Below are positions 30,681-44,659 of a DNA stretch of 64,000 nt, piece by piece (positions within the stretch are counted from its first letter, which is position 1; every line of letters starts with the position of its first letter). Below the pieces are notes generated by a model. The model saw only the letters and a list, made by a program, of their open reading frames with translations, had not been told where the DNA came from and did no database searches. A program made the position numbers and the translations under genes. This DNA is from Acanthosepion pharaonis (taxonomy: Eukaryota; Mollusca; Cephalopoda; Sepiida; Sepiidae). Location: the NCBI GenBank assembly GCA_903632075.3, contig CAHIKZ030001816.1, positions 271,001-335,000 of the forward strand. Reading direction: 5' to 3'.

Positions 30681-33612
30681 CAGGGGTTTTCAAACTTTGG
30701 TCCGCGGACCACAGGGGGTCCGCAAGGACAAGATAGGGGGTCCGTGGACAGCAAAGACTTTTTTATGGGTGACGTGCAACTTATAAGCGCTTATAAGTAA
30801 CTTATAGGCCGATCATGAAATAAATTGATTCAATAAACTATTTCATAGATTTGATATAGTAATATAATTTGTATCTTAAATGGATAAAGATAATGGATTC
30901 TAAAGGATTGGAAGTTTGGATCTATTTTGCCTTTTCCGGCTTTCTCATTGGCTGTTAGGCGTCACGTGTACAAATCTTCAAACGTGAGACATTTTGCGAG
31001 TAGAAGTGCAAGGCTGTTGGACGAGTAAGCAAGTAAGCTATGAATTTTTTATTAGTATATTGTTTTCATAGCAATTAACAATAAGCGTTGTCGACAGCCA
31101 CTGAAAGAGTCAATACAGTATTTCGAGTTCTTTTTAGCAATACGCGCAAAGTCGAAACCAGATAGGCTTTTTTAGTATTGTTACATTTTGAGTTTGTTGT
31201 AAATTTCAGGCGTTTTAGAATCAATTTAATTAAGGAGGATATGTGCATGAAGTGTATGATACCACTATTCTAGGCATGGTCATTTATAAGTATAAGTAAA
31301 ATCAACTTTAAAATAATTTGTAAATATAGGGTTGTTAGATAATTTTTTTCCTAACATAGCGATATTACTTATTCATTTTGTATTTATTAAACAAATTTAC
31401 AAAAGAAAAGCATAAAAGTCATACAAAATAGTCGCCATTTTACCTATGGATAAATTTTTGAAACGGAACCTTATGATGAAATCAACTCAGAATCCGTTAC
31501 AGAGACAGAAGAGATTGTTCAGAAAAACAAATTAAGTATATTTGGATTCATTGAAAGTGTGTCTAATGCTAACAGACCACAGTGTTTACTTTGTCATAAG
31601 TTGTTGTCAAATGAAGCCCTGAAACCAGCTAAATTGCAGCGACATTTAACAACACTACATCCTGAATTTGCCACAAAACCAAAAGATTTCTTTGAAAGAA
31701 AAAGGGATGCATATTTAAAGCAGAAAGCAACTTTTACAATGTCAATAACATCAAATCATTAACTATTACGTACATATTATTTAGTGGCACTGAGAGTGGC
31801 TCGTACTAAGAAGACCCATAATATTGCTGAAAAACTTGTTTTGCCCTGTGCAATAGACATGTGTGAGGCAGTTTTGGATGAAAAATGTGCTGCGAAATTG
31901 AAAGCTGTACCACTGTCAGATAACACAATTGCACGAAGAATAGAAGATATGTCAGAAAATATAAAATCTCAGTTAATTGACAATGAAAACAGGCTTTTTG
32001 CATTACAACTTGATGAAAGCACAGATATTACCAATGGATCTCAACTTATGGTGTATGTACGATATTGCTGGGAAAGTGAAATGCTTGAAGATTTTCTGTT
32101 TTGTTATCCTATTCCCACTAGAACAACTGGGGAGGAAGTTTTTAAAGTATTGGACTCTTTTCTTCTTCAATCAGGCTTGTTATGGAGCCAGTGTATTGAC
32201 ATATGTACAGATGGGGCGGCGTCAATGACTGGTATTCACTCAGGTGTTGTGGGGCATGTTAAGAAAGCAGCACCTAATATCACTGCAACACATTGCATGA
32301 TTTATCAAGAAGCCCTGGTTGCTAAGAAAATGGATGCTTCTTTGTCCGAAGTCTTGTCATCTTGTATTAAATTGGTGAATTTCATTAAAACCAGACCACT
32401 GTATAGTCGTTTCTTTGCAATACTCTGTGGTGAGATGGGGGCTGAACATTCAACTCTCTTGTTTCATACAGAGGTAAGATGGCTATCACGAGGTAAAATA
32501 ATTCAGCGTTTATTTGAACTTAGAGAAGAACTGTCGATGTTTCTGTGTGATTATAATGCTGAACTGGCTTCGATAATGGCCGATAAAATTTGGCTTTGCA
32601 AAGTTGCTTATCTGGCAAATATATTCAACAAACTTAATGAACTGAATTTATCTCAACAAGGAAGAAATTCAAATGTCTTATTTAGTCATGATAAAATCGA
32701 AGCCTTTAAGAAAAATCGGAATATATGGACTGCAAAAGTTAGTAAGAAAACTTTCGATATGTTCCCTACACTGGACGAATATCTCAGCAACAATGGTTCA
32801 GTTAATGTTGATTTGATAATTGGAGATGTTAAACGACATTTAATATCACTTGCTGAACATTTTGTCAAATATTTCTTGAAAGATGTTCCTGATAATATTG
32901 AAAATTTTGACTGGATCAGAAATCCGTTTCATGTTGAAATAGCTAATAGTATGCTCACAGGAAATGAACTGGAAGAAATTTCATGCGACAGAACTTTAAA
33001 AATCAGTTTTATGCAGCAACAACTTTTGAAATTCTGGCTCACTGTAGCCTCCGAGTAGCCATTGTTATCTCGAAAGGCAGTTAAGATTTTGTTACCGTTT
33101 GCAACAGCATATTTATGCGAAGCAGAATTTTCGGTACTAACAAATAAAGATCCAGACTTGCTCCAGAAAGTGACTTACGTGTATGTTTATCTGTAATATC
33201 GCCAAGAATTGACAGTTTGGGCCAAGCCATGCAAGCACATCCTTCTCACTAAGTGTGTATTAAAAAATCCTGTGTGTGTAATTGACAATAAAACTATTTG
33301 TTAAATACTATTACTGTTTTCATTTACATGTAAAATTAATCTTTTAATATAACAAAATTTAATTTTGTTACATTTTGCAGCAACATGCAGCATTAATTTA
33401 TTTGAACATTTTTATGTCTAAAAGTGAGCTTTAAACCAGCTTTTATTGCATTAATGCAAAATTATATGTTATATTCAGCAAATATTTATGGATAAAAATG
33501 TTCATAAGCGTTTATAAAGGGAAATTTCTCTAGGGGCCCTAGCAAATCCTGATTTTCCAGTGAATTATAAAAAGGGGTCCTTCTATAATGGTCAAAAAGT
33601 TTGAAAACCCTA
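30681..33612 (+). mobile_element. hAT transposon with BED-finger transposase
   Basis: The left end, CAGGGGTTTTCAAACTTT at 30681, is mirrored at the right end by AAAGTTTGAAAACCCTA (33596-33612). This makes terminal inverted repeats of about 17 bp, the outermost base being diverged on the right. Subterminal GGTCCGCGGACC is palindromic. It encodes one transposase on the + strand. The expected 8-bp target duplication is not visible (GCCTAGCA versus ATCAGTCA), so a flank may have changed. It lies 0.8 kb downstream of the channel exon, probably within an intron. Confidence 0.85.
31446..33252 (+). pseudogene. hAT transposase, ZBED5/SCAND3-like
   Basis: The start ATG at 31446 (MDKFLKR) fits the family. 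A frameshift soon after leads to a BED zinc finger (CLLCHKLLSNEALKPAKLQRH, then H in TLHPE), ending at a stop at 31762. The main frame (31784-33058) holds the catalytic region: LQLDESTDITNGSQL (first Asp), ICTDGAASMTG (second Asp), ATHCMIYQEAL and HTEVRWLSRGK. After a single stop codon at 33056 the same frame continues with LPFATAYLCEAEFSVLTN, the start of the hAT dimerisation domain, and then decays near 33250. At least one frameshift and one stop separate the three parts, so it is inactive as written, although the catalytic part is open for over 420 codons. Confidence 0.85.
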
Positions 33613-33832
33613 ATCAGTCAAAAATATATGCTAGGCCCTTTTGTAGGTATATGTGCTACACAATCATTAGCCATGTTTTCTGTGGGGGGGATTTTCCAAG
33701 TGATGAAGATTGTCCTATTATTTCATAATCCTTTTATTTTCCTCATCCCACAGGGGCGTCGATCACCCTTTTCCCTTCATATATGGTCAGCTAAGCCAGA
33801 TTTTCTACTTTTTCCCTTGTGTTACTGCTTTA

Positions 33833-35189
33833 CAATGTTATAAGAATAATTATATAACATTCGAAAAAAAAATAGATGATCAAAAACATCAGAACGATTA
33901 AATAAATCCATAAAATTTAATAATTATTTTGCATTATTGAAAATTTTTTTAGGGTAAGAATATAAAATAGGGTATTTTACTAAATTACACTGGACTTTTT
34001 ACTGGCTCTTGCATTGTAAAACATAAAAAAATCTGTGACGTCATTGGAACTTAGAAAACTGATAGTCAAGTTATGTAATGAAGATAAACCCTCGATTGGG
34101 GATATTTCAAAGACTGTGGGAAATCTGAAAAAGTGTTATTCATAGTATTTTAAGAAAACTTGAGGAAACTGGGTCATGTGAAGCCAAGAAACCACCTGGC
34201 AGGCCTAGGAAAACTATTTTTGCAAGGGAAGACAGATGGATTGGTAATGAATCAAAAAAGGATCATTTAAGAAAAACTTGATTTGCGACAGCAACCGCTA
34301 TCTCTAAAAGAGCTAATGCTAACCTTGGCATTAAAATATCAAGGCACACTATTTCCCGAAGACTTAATGAAATAAATTTGAACAGTCGAGTAGCCTCTAC
34401 GAAGCCTTACATTTCTAAAAAGAATCAAATGAGCCGATTGAAATTTGCCACTGAACACGTCATATGGACAGAAGAACAGTGGGATTGTGTTCATTTCAGC
34501 GATGAGTCAAAGTTTAACCTGTTCGGTTGTGAAGGGAGAAGGTTCGTTCGACGCAGTCCTAAGGAACGATATTTGCCTCAGTGCATTAAAAGCAGCGTTA
34601 AATTTGGAGGAGGAAGTGTGATGGTGTTTGGCATGATTTCATCTGCTGGTACGGGACCTCTTGTTAGGCTACACGGTAAAATTAACGCAACTGTATACAA
34701 AGAGATATTGAAGAAACATGTTGTACCTAATTTGAGAACTGCAATTAATCAACCAGCTGTATTTATGCAAGATAACGCGCCATGTCACACAGCGAAGTCT
34801 GTTAAGACATTTCTTTCTGAGGAGGATGTTACTGTTATGGAGTGGCCTGCTCAAAGCCCAGACATGAATCCTATTGAGAATGTTTGGAAGTTACTAAATG
34901 AAAGAGCTAAGGAAAAGAATCCAACAAACGTCGAAGAACTATGGACTAATTTGAAAGGAGAATGGGAGAAAATATCCGTTAATGAATGCAAGACATTAAT
35001 TCGCTCATGTAGCAAAAGATGTCAAGCTGTTATTGAAAGTAAAGGTCTACACATCAAGTACTAATGAATTATGAACGCTATTTTCATTTGGATATGATGT
35101 ATCCATTATAATAGTATGATTTTGTTAATCGTTCTGATGTTTTTGATCATCTATTTTTTTCGAATGTTATATAATTATTCTTATAACTT
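33833..35189 (+). mobile_element. Tc1/mariner element
   Basis: Terminal inverted repeats of about 65-70 bp lie at 33833-33902 and 35125-35189. Words shared in inverse orientation include GTTATAAGAATAATTATA, GATGATCAAAAACATCAG and AACGATTA. TA dinucleotides lie just outside (33831-33832 and 35190-35191), as expected for Tc1 target sites. It encodes a DD34E transposase on the + strand. Its outermost repeat bases differ between ends. Confidence 0.85.
34034..35064 (+). pseudogene. Tc1-like DD34E transposase
   Basis: The N-terminal helix-turn-helix region (34034-34370) is readable in pieces. These are SLELRKLIVKLCNEDKPSI, the AT-hook PPGRPRKT, AREDRWI and ISRHTISRRLNE. They are broken by frameshifts and a stop (TGA near 34280). 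From 34378 the catalytic part is open for 228 codons: VHFSDESKFNLFG (first Asp), FMQDNAPCHTAKSV (second Asp), WPAQSPDMNPIENVW (Glu). I count 34 residues between the second Asp and the Glu, so DD34E. All three catalytic residues are intact. The C-terminus ends naturally at 35064. It is inactive only through its N-terminal damage. Confidence 0.9.
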
Positions 35190-35191
35190 TA

Positions 35192-38100
35192 TCAAAATAA
35201 GTTTATTGATCTTGAAGCTTTAAAATAAATGTTATTTCAAATTTAGACCAAAGCAACAACAAAAAACATGATTTGAAATGAAGGGTGAAATTGTTTAGTT
35301 TAAATATAAAAAAAGAGGCAAAGAAAAATACATGGTTTGACCAAGATATGAAATATCAGGCCATAAAACCTCAGAATGGAAAACCAAAAAAATATACATA
35401 TATATATATTGATTTTTGGCTTAGAGCAATTATCAAATATCAGAGGTTATAATTTTTTTTGTTTTTACCATTTTCAGTTCGTTTGTTGTGACACCAACCG
35501 TAAAGTGATTGTTGAAACAAAAGAAAGACAGAAAAGAATGAATACAAATTGAAAATTTTTTAAAATTTTAAAGTAGGCAAATAGATGACCGAACAAAATT
35601 TTTGAAGATGTTTTATGATAAAGAAAACGCTAAATGTTAAATCATTTTAAATGAATTTGAAGCACATCAATATTTCCAAGAATAAATCTATGGAAAAAGA
35701 GAACAAATGGAAAAAAGCCCTGAGTTAATTTTGATTATTTATATAATAATTAAGGAAAATATGGGAGAATAAAAGAATTAACAACATTTCAAAATGTGCT
35801 TTTTATTGACATAAATTTACTCCTTGTTTTTAATGCTTTTTTTGTGTGTTGAAAAATCAATATACAATTGATCTTAAATTGGAAACAGCTAAAATATGTC
35901 AAATGAGTTACAAACCAAGTATAGTTAATTTTGAATAAAGGTATTGATTGCTGAAAACGAATTAAAATTTACCGTTTTATCGGCATGAAATGTGTATTCA
36001 AAAATTTAAATTCAGTTTAATGAGGATCAAAATATTTCTAAATTGCAAATAAATATTTCAACTATCCTTATATATATATATACTATTTTAATTTTTTGAA
36101 ATTTGTTTTGAAAAAGAAATGACTTTTCAAATTGATGTCTTTGTTAAAAATAAATTTTGTTTAAAATTTTTTCTATTCAGACAATTTTTAAGTTCGATAT
36201 TGGTATAACACAAAGCCCATTTTCTTTATATATATATAATTACTTCAAATATTATAGTGGACACTTTATATATATTTATATCCACAATCATAATGTTAAT
36301 TTTTAATAAAATGTTGAATTAAAATTTGAGGGTTGATTCTTTAGAATTTAGACTTTTATATATTTTATAATCTGGTACATACAGTGCGAGCATACACACA
36401 CACTTTTCATTCACATATATATATATATATATATATATTTTTATATATCAACATACACCATATATATGTGTGTGTATATATAACATTTATTTCAGTATAA
36501 AATATGTATTTAAATACATTTTTGATTCTTCAAAATTATACTGTAAATATGTTGTATATGTGCAATATAATGTCTTGATATAAATGATAAGAAAATGTCA
36601 AGTTTGAATTAGTTTTTTTCTAACAAATTTTAAAAATTTGTATATAAAATGAATACCCTTTCCATTAAAGGATGAATATATCCCATTCCTCTCAGCTTGG
36701 TTAAGATTTGCATTAAAAAAATCAGTTTTATAAAAATTATTAGTATTTCCTTAAAAAAATATTACAATTCAAAATATTTTTGGCCTTAATAACCCACAAT
36801 AAATAAAGTATGAAAAATTTAAATAAATCAATCAGACGTCTCAACTAAATTTTACATATTCAAAAATGGTTTGACCATAACAGGTGGAGTTTAAAAAAAA
36901 ATACAATCATTTTTTGGAATTCATTTTTAAAATAATTTCCTATATATTCATCTGTTTCACTTTCAAAGGGTTTTGAATCATGACTTATCTGATTGTTAGC
37001 GATTTTTTGGAAAATTTTCTGCTCTGTTATTTCCCAAGAACTTTTACAAAATGAGCACTGTTTTTATTTAATTTAAATAAAATTCTCCAAAGAATTCTGT
37101 GTTTAACCATTTATTTAACGACACGCCCCACTAATGTCATATATGGTTTTTCAAGCTTGACCTTCACACACATCTCTCAACAATTTTGAAATTGTAGATC
37201 ACAATATGGAGATATCAAATGTCAATAGAACATTTTATTCAAATCTGCAAATCAAATTAGGACAGATAAAGATACAATAAAAAATATTGACACACTTTTT
37301 TATTCAGTCCTTAAGAGGGTAATTCATTTTTATTTTATTTGAATGTGACACAAATACCAGAAGTTTTCATTATCTTAGCTCATCGGGGGTCATATGTCTG
37401 AAAATGAAAATATTTAATTCTCTTTGATGAAACTTTTCAATTGTCATGATTAATGCAATAGATGTGTGTAAAACACAAAGAAATAAAATGGACGGATTTG
37501 GATTTAAAATGAATGATGTAAAGTTTTTATTCATCCTTTTTTGCTTAAGATCAGCTTATTGTTTTGAACAAAACTTAATATAAGATATCAACAATGCAAT
37601 AAATAAAATGGAAATGACTGTCTAATCGATCCATTTATTGTCAACGTTTATTACAGTGGTTAACTGGGTTTCATCGTTGTCAATCCTTGATTTTTAAATT
37701 TACAATCGTTTTTTTTTGCCAAATTCGGCACATCGGTTTTACGCTCTTAGTTTTTCTTCTGACGTTGCATATCGGTCAAACTTTCCGAATCAGTTTTTGG
37801 AGTGATCTAGATTAATTTGTTGAACCAATTTCTCACAAAACTTCTGCTTTCGGTATATGGTTTTTTTCTTTTATTATGGCCTGAAAAGTCCAAACCATTT
37901 GATTTTAGGGCGTGTTATCAAAAAATCCACATTTTTATCAAATTTTTACCAACATAAGAAAGAGTCCATTTATTTTGTCAGTTTCAAGGATAGAAAAACA
38001 TTTAGGAAGGAAGCTGTATGTGTTTTAAGAAGATTATTTCTTGTTCAAATTCATTGAATCTCATGATTTTAAATATTTAATGTTACCGCCTACCTAATAT

Positions 38101-40425
38101 TTTCAATGTTTACATTCAAACTATTGGATGTGGATAAAAATCGAATTCTAAATCTAAAGTATGAAAAAATGATGGAAAATATTTGTTACCATTCTGAATG
38201 GGAAATATATTTTCTTTATATGGTGAATCAAAAACAACCTATGGAATATTATTGCCTATAAAAAGGAATTTTAAACTGATTTAGGGTAATAATTTATTTT
38301 AATTTGTCTGGAAGAATGCAAATATATTTCCATTTAAAAATTCGAATAAAACTAAATGAAAGCTTCAAAATTTTTTCATTTATAAAAATTAATTTTAAAC
38401 TTTTGTAGGGATTTTTAGACATTATACTATTTTTTCCATTTAACCTTTATTGTAAAAAAAAAATTTTATGATTTTTGGTTTTTTGAGAAATCTCCCGATC
38501 TGATTGTTTAATTTAATCTTCTTCTCAATTTGTGCTTTCAATAATTGTTTGTTTTATTGCTTTATGATTTGGTTGTCTGTCTATATCAGAATAGTGGGCT
38601 GCTAGGACTGTTGGCTTTTTGGAAAATTCTCTGGGCAATTGATGGTGATTTTGTTTGGCATATTTTCCTGGTATTTTCTGGATTCCTAATAACTGGGACT
38701 CTTGATATAGTTTTCTTTCTTTAATATATTTCTATATAATACAGATAAGGTATGTTCTTTGTTTTGATATTTTTTGTCTGAGAGGAGAGTTCAAGTTTAA
38801 TATATTGTTAATTTAACTGGGTTCAAACAGCATTCTCTATCTTGACCTGAGTGTCTGCGAACTTGTACACTTTGTTTGCTTTTAATTTTGGCTGAAAGTT
38901 CATTCATTTCGACTGATATACCTTAATTGTCTGGTTCCAAGTTTTTTAAGTTGACAAATGTAACATTCTTTTAGTGTTCCTTTTTCTTGGAACTCATATA
39001 GTAATTGGTATGTCATTATTGTTTTACCATTGTCCTGGACAACCTAAAGGGTGTGATATGTACTTCCTTAATCCAAAGCTTTCGGGAAAGGTCTGAATAT
39101 AACTATGAAAAATTCATCCTTTTACACCAGGCCCAATTGGTGATATGCATTTTTTTCTCCAACATATCATCCTGTTGACACAAATAAAATAACAATATTT
39201 CACTAAACCATTTATAAAATAATAGATATCCTGGAATAATATATAACAGCTGTAAAATCAATCCACACAAGTAAACACAATTCAAGGTAAACCATTGCTG
39301 CAAATGGTCTTCTGGATGTTGTTATTCAAAAGGGGACTAAATATTGGCAACCAATAACAGAAAAAAATCTGTCAAAATGTTGTCATAGAACCTGACTTGG
39401 CTATTCATGACCTTCACCATCCAATTCTCTGTGATTCTGCTCATGACTCTTTCAGGGGTAGGCTGGGCCATCACAGGCCACCGTCTGGGGGAGAAAGGAA
39501 TAAGGAGATGATGATGATCTCAATGCTCATATGTAGCAGATTTCGACGAAATACTAGGCTGTCTTTTCTGTTCTACATTGGGAAAACTTGCAAATATCAC
39601 TCAAGAAGAATTTTATTATCTAACGGCAATCCTTGTTCCAATGTAGTAGAAAAAATCGATAACATGCTGATGGAGGGAGATATTTGCTTCGATTTTCATC
39701 ATAATGGACCCTGTATGTTTCTCTTTTTCTCTTATTATAGAATTTTTTTCATTATTATAAATTTTCGTTTCCACGGTAGAAAAATACGTCGAGATTTTTA
39801 TTATAAATTTTTGGTTTCTTTCCGGGAAGTGAAAAAACTTGAACTTTTGTTTAACTTTTTTCTGATAATGACTCCTCAATGTCCTTTGAGTCCCTCTTTA
39901 TACTTAGGCACTTCTGGCAATCTTCTGATGATTGTTGTAGTGTTAATCCGGGTTCATTTGTAATTTTGAAAGCATTCTTTTCTGCATTTCACTATCTTTT
40001 TTGTACACCATCTTTGAACAGATTTCCTTAGAAATACGGGGTTAATTCCGCTAATTTGAATTTAATCACAATGTTTTTTACAATTGTAGCAAACGTGGAA
40101 TAAGCCAGTATTATTGCCCTTTACCAGTTAAAATGATTAAAAAACCTCTTGTGGAAGATTAAATGTTTTGGACTGAAAGGTTCTTTAAGACATATTGTCT
40201 TTTCAATTTAATTTGTTTGTCTTTTTTGGCGAGATATAATCAAAAACTTTGTATATTCTTCGGTTCTAATTTTCTAAGCAATAGAATGTAGCTTTTTCTT
40301 CTACCAGGGTAATTATAAGTGTATATTTTTACTTTTATTTAATCTTCCTCTTGATTGGTTTATTATATTATATATAAAATGATAAATATTAATTGTTTTT
40401 TCCTTGTAAATGGGAATTGTTTAAT
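35192..40425. other. AT-rich gene-free stretch
   Basis: Over 5 kb with no recognisable gene or element. It holds (TA)n tracts (for example 36415-36437) and long A/T-rich runs. A piece near 39400-39520 (GGTAGGCTGGGCCATCACAGG) is GC-richer and may be a LINE tail, but I cannot identify it. Confidence 0.6.
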
Positions 40426-40430
40426 ATATG

Positions 40431-40780
40431 TGTTGTGGATTCAGGGATGAAATCTTGTCTCAAATGAATGACAAACGCAGGAATGAAATATAGCAAATAA
40501 ATGTATTGACATAATAATACAATTGGTAATACAGTTAGTAGATCCAGGAATGCGGTTAATAGCAATAATAATATATATACAGTCTGGGAAATTCAGTATC
40601 GAAGTATGACTTCCTTCTGAGTCTACGTGCTCGCAACTGTGACTCCTACAAAGCGGTTACCTCAGACTCTCACTCTCACACTATCTCACTGTATCACTGT
40701 CACTCCCAGGTATTCACCGGCAACAGTACAAGTACACACTAGGCGAGTCCACTTGTATAAAAAGGGTGGATCCCTTAACA
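40431..40780 (-). repeat. Solo LTR (LTR3) with ATATG target duplication
   Basis: A 350-bp block with TG...CA ends (TGTTGTGGATTC at 40431, CCCTTAACA ending at 40780). It is flanked by ATATG on both sides (40426-40430 and 40781-40785), an exact 5-bp duplication. On the minus strand a TATA-like TTTTTATACAAG lies about 20 nt from the start and an ATTTATT-rich region near the 3' end, so it probably reads leftward. No internal genes are present, so it is a solo LTR. It is unrelated in sequence to LTR1 and LTR2. Confidence 0.85.
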
Positions 40781-40785
40781 ATATG

Positions 40786-41466
40786 TTTAATTTAAAATAT
40801 GTTGATTTAAATGTAAATGCTAAATTAGATACTTCATCCTAAAGAAAAATATAATCATTTCAATATATTAATTTAAAAAAAAAATTTTAATTATATTTTT
40901 TTTAATTATTTTTCCTGGTATATTGTTTATTTTAATATATCTTTAATTCTGAATTATCTCTCTTTCATATAAATGGTTTTATATCTTATTATTAAATATA
41001 ATATTAATTTTATTAGTAGATTTAAGATTGTTTTCTTTAAGTCTAAACTGCCTTCAGATTGTTACTATGTCTAAAATAAATAGGTCATTTTTTTTGTATC
41101 TCATTTTTTCTCTTTTCTTTCTCCTCTGATCATCCCTCATATCCAGACTTACACTACTTTCTATTATTTTTCCTTTGTTCCCTTCTTTTCTTGTCTTTTC
41201 CTTTCTTCTCTATTTTCTTTCTTTCTTCCTTTCTTTTGTCTGGGCATTTTTTTATTTCAATAATTTATCATCCTTGATGGGTTTGAAAATTCTTGTAAAT
41301 TATTATTTCAATTTACAAGGTGATAATGATCATCACCTATATGTAATCTTAATTCCTATTGTATTGCTCTGTTTAATTAAAACATTGAGCTTTATGTGTG
41401 AATCAGTTTTAATATTTAATATTGTATTAATAGGATTCACTTGGATTATATACCAATGGATTATTA

Positions 41467-41519
<53 letters not shown>

Positions 41520-41537
41520 TAAGTATGTATCTATCTA

Positions 41538-41575
<38 letters not shown>

Positions 41576-43451
41576 TAGATATAGATATAGATATATATAC
41601 ACACATATATATTAAAAATTAGCTACTTTATAAAAAATATTTTTTATTGAATTTAAATTGTATTACCTTGGTGGTATTTATGATTTTTTTTAAAATGTGA
41701 CTCATAAATTCTATTGAAGAAATTTTGCTGAAGTCATGATTTTCTTTGACCTATCAACTAACAGTTCATTGACCCCTTTAATGTTTTCGGTAGTATGCCT
41801 ACATGACTAATCCTGGCAGCCTGAGTGTTAATGACATTGTAATTCTCTTAGCCTTCTGGGAATATCCTGGTTAAGTATGAAATCTCCACCAGCCAATCAC
41901 TTTCTTCAAAAAGTTTTGTCATAAGGACCCTGCAATGCCTATTTAAGAAATTGAAAACTTATGAGATTGGATCAAAATTTCTACCTTCAGGTCTCTTTTG
42001 TTGCTCTGGCCTAAATTCCTGACCCTGTGGGAAGAATGAACAACTCTTGATTAAACCAAACTTATTACCAATGATTCCAGGGATAACAAATTCACAGCTA
42101 CATCAAGCTACTAAATATCAAGGCCAAACAAACCCTTCATTGAAATACAACAGCCATATGGAAAGGCCCTGTTCAAAGTAAAGTTTTGTTTCTTTTAATA
42201 TCCCATTTTCTATCTTTGGAATTTTTGACTCAATTTACCCTTTTTAAATAAATGAAGAATATTTTATATACTCTGGAACCTTAGCCATTTTCATAACAAA
42301 CTTTACTTCTGTTGTGATCATCATCATCATCACACACACATACACCCTTACAAATTCAAATCTTCAATAACAATCATTCATTGGATAAACACACAAGTGG
42401 GCGTTGCAATCCACACACGCACAATATTTTTCCAATGCGTGACTAAGTCAAGTTTCTCACCATCACATGATTACTATCTATAAAAACAAACACGAGTTTG
42501 CCTTTCTTTTTTCTCTTTTCTGCTCTCTTCTTACTCAGCCAAAATGTGATCTTCAAGAACTCTCGTCTTGACCTTGCAATCAGACGTTAAAGAACATTCC
42601 ATACCAACATATATGCATTCACATACATATGAACTCTTACGAACTTCTCCAAAATACGAACATTCACACACACACATATATGCTCACACAACCACAGTGT
42701 TAATTGTCTATGTGCTTTGTAAATGTTTTGATTAATACATATATTTGTTTATATATATTGGTTTTGTTTGTTTGTCTTCCTTATCATCAGTTAGACTTAA
42801 TCCAATTCCAACATTCTATTGTAGCTGGACCTTCATTCAGCAGGAAATATAAAACATATATTTCCTTTACATCTACACCCAAAGTCCTCTACACTTCCAC
42901 CTGGGTGATATTTTTTTTCTTTTGAAAGAATGTTTCTTCCTTTTAAGATTAATTTGATTTATGGTATGTTATTAATAATGGAAAGGAAATTTTTTTTTTT
43001 TTTATTTTACAGTGTGTATGAATCTAATCATTTTCCTTATTCCTATTTTCAGCACACAATGCACTAACATTGTGTAGGACCAGGATAATGTTTTTTGCAA
43101 TAAAATATTTTTATTATTCTTGACCAGAGTCTCTTATGTTGTGTGTGCCAATCTTATTATTAGTCATCACAGTTTTCTGTTGTAAGATCTATTTCAATCA
43201 TTTTTTTTATAATTTAAAACATTTTTTTCTTCATTTTACTTTATTTTTCATACTTCTGAAGATTACTCATGTGAGTCAAATTTTGAACACAGCCTTGGTT
43301 TCAGTTATTTCTTTTGTATTTGCAACATCCAGTTGTCTGGAAGGTGATTCACAGTTTGGAAAAGATGATGGATAAATTCAATAAGTATAGAATGTCTATT
43401 CTTTTTTAATAAAAATTGCTTAGAAAAGCAATTGCTGCCTAATTATGCTAA

Positions 43452-43493
<42 letters not shown>

Positions 43494-44659
43494 AGAACTT
43501 TGGGGAGAAAAAGTGAATTTGTAAACAGTGACTAATACTGCTGCTCTCGATCATTTTTATATATCATTTGTATATTATTTTGATTTTATTAGTTTAATTA
43601 TCATCAGTTTTAAGCGATACATATATATAAATATAATATGAAACTTCGTTAATACTTATATATTCCAAGAGCATTTAGTAGTCTATTGTATTTAACATAA
43701 TGAATTTGTAAATAATTTAAATCAATGTTAAGGAACATTATAGTACTTATTGTATTTTTATTTTATTTTATTTTTAATTTCATTTTTGTGTGTACAGAAG
43801 AAATATATGCCATGTTTATGGACAATTATTATTTTAATTTTGCGAATACATCCATTTAAAGTTAACCTGTAATAATGTTAAGGAAAAGGCTAAACGATAA
43901 ACAGTGATAGTAGGGTTGAGTTTAAGTTTCCCTGCCAAAAGAAAGAAAAAAAGGACAAATAAAATAAAAACGGCAAATAATTAAACTATAAAATACTTAA
44001 GTAAAAGGGTTAAACTTAGGAACATTAAGATTACCTCCTCGGTTATCCATTGAAATTGAAATCCACTGAAATAAAAAAAGCCAGTCCCTACCACGGGCCA
44101 TTTAAAGATAGTTCACGCAGTGGATTGGTTGTTACAAGCATCCAATCGGATGTTAAGGAATATGTGATCTTTCTTCATTTAATTCTTTAAAAGGCCAGAG
44201 TAGCTGTTAGCATTTAATTATGAGGGGAATCAGGGGTTGATCTCCCTGATTGGGTCGATTTGGTGATGGGGAGTATGATGTTGAAAGACTCAAAACTCCC
44301 TGAGGAACCAAGTCAAAACATCACTGATGACCCCCTTGGGCACCTACTTAAAAGCGTATTTTTGAATGAAGAATTATTCTGTTGATGCAAGACTCTTTGT
44401 TAAGACGAATCAAGTTCTCCGGTCACTGGCATGTTCTCTACCCTAAGCCATCAATGCTTCAGCAGAGAAAAAGATGAATTCTAGCATATTGTTTTTATGA
44501 ACACACACACACACACACAAAAATTCTCTCTCTCTCTCTCTCTCTTTCTCAATAATGAGAGTGAAAGTACTTGAACAAAGATACAATAAAACATAAAATA
44601 GATAGTTTGTTCACAATTTTGATCCCAATGTGTTATGATGTTGATTTGGGGTTAGTAGA
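40786..44659. other. AT-rich gene-free stretch with microsatellites
   Basis: No supportable gene. (TA)n tracts lie at about 41469-41515, 41541-41572 and 43456-43490. An (AC)n and (CT)n pair lies at 44502-44545. More balanced segments (41780-42180 and 44080-44470) are probably old repeats of unknown family. Confidence 0.6.

Noticed and set aside
39397..39963. 188-codon + strand frame
   Set aside because: It starts in a possible old repeat tail and runs through A/T-rich sequence. No motif or consistent composition.
41175..41522. 115-codon hydrophobic frame that looks like a membrane protein
   Set aside because: Phe/Leu/Ile/Tyr content comes from T-rich DNA and it ends in a (TA)n repeat. No homology or splice signals.
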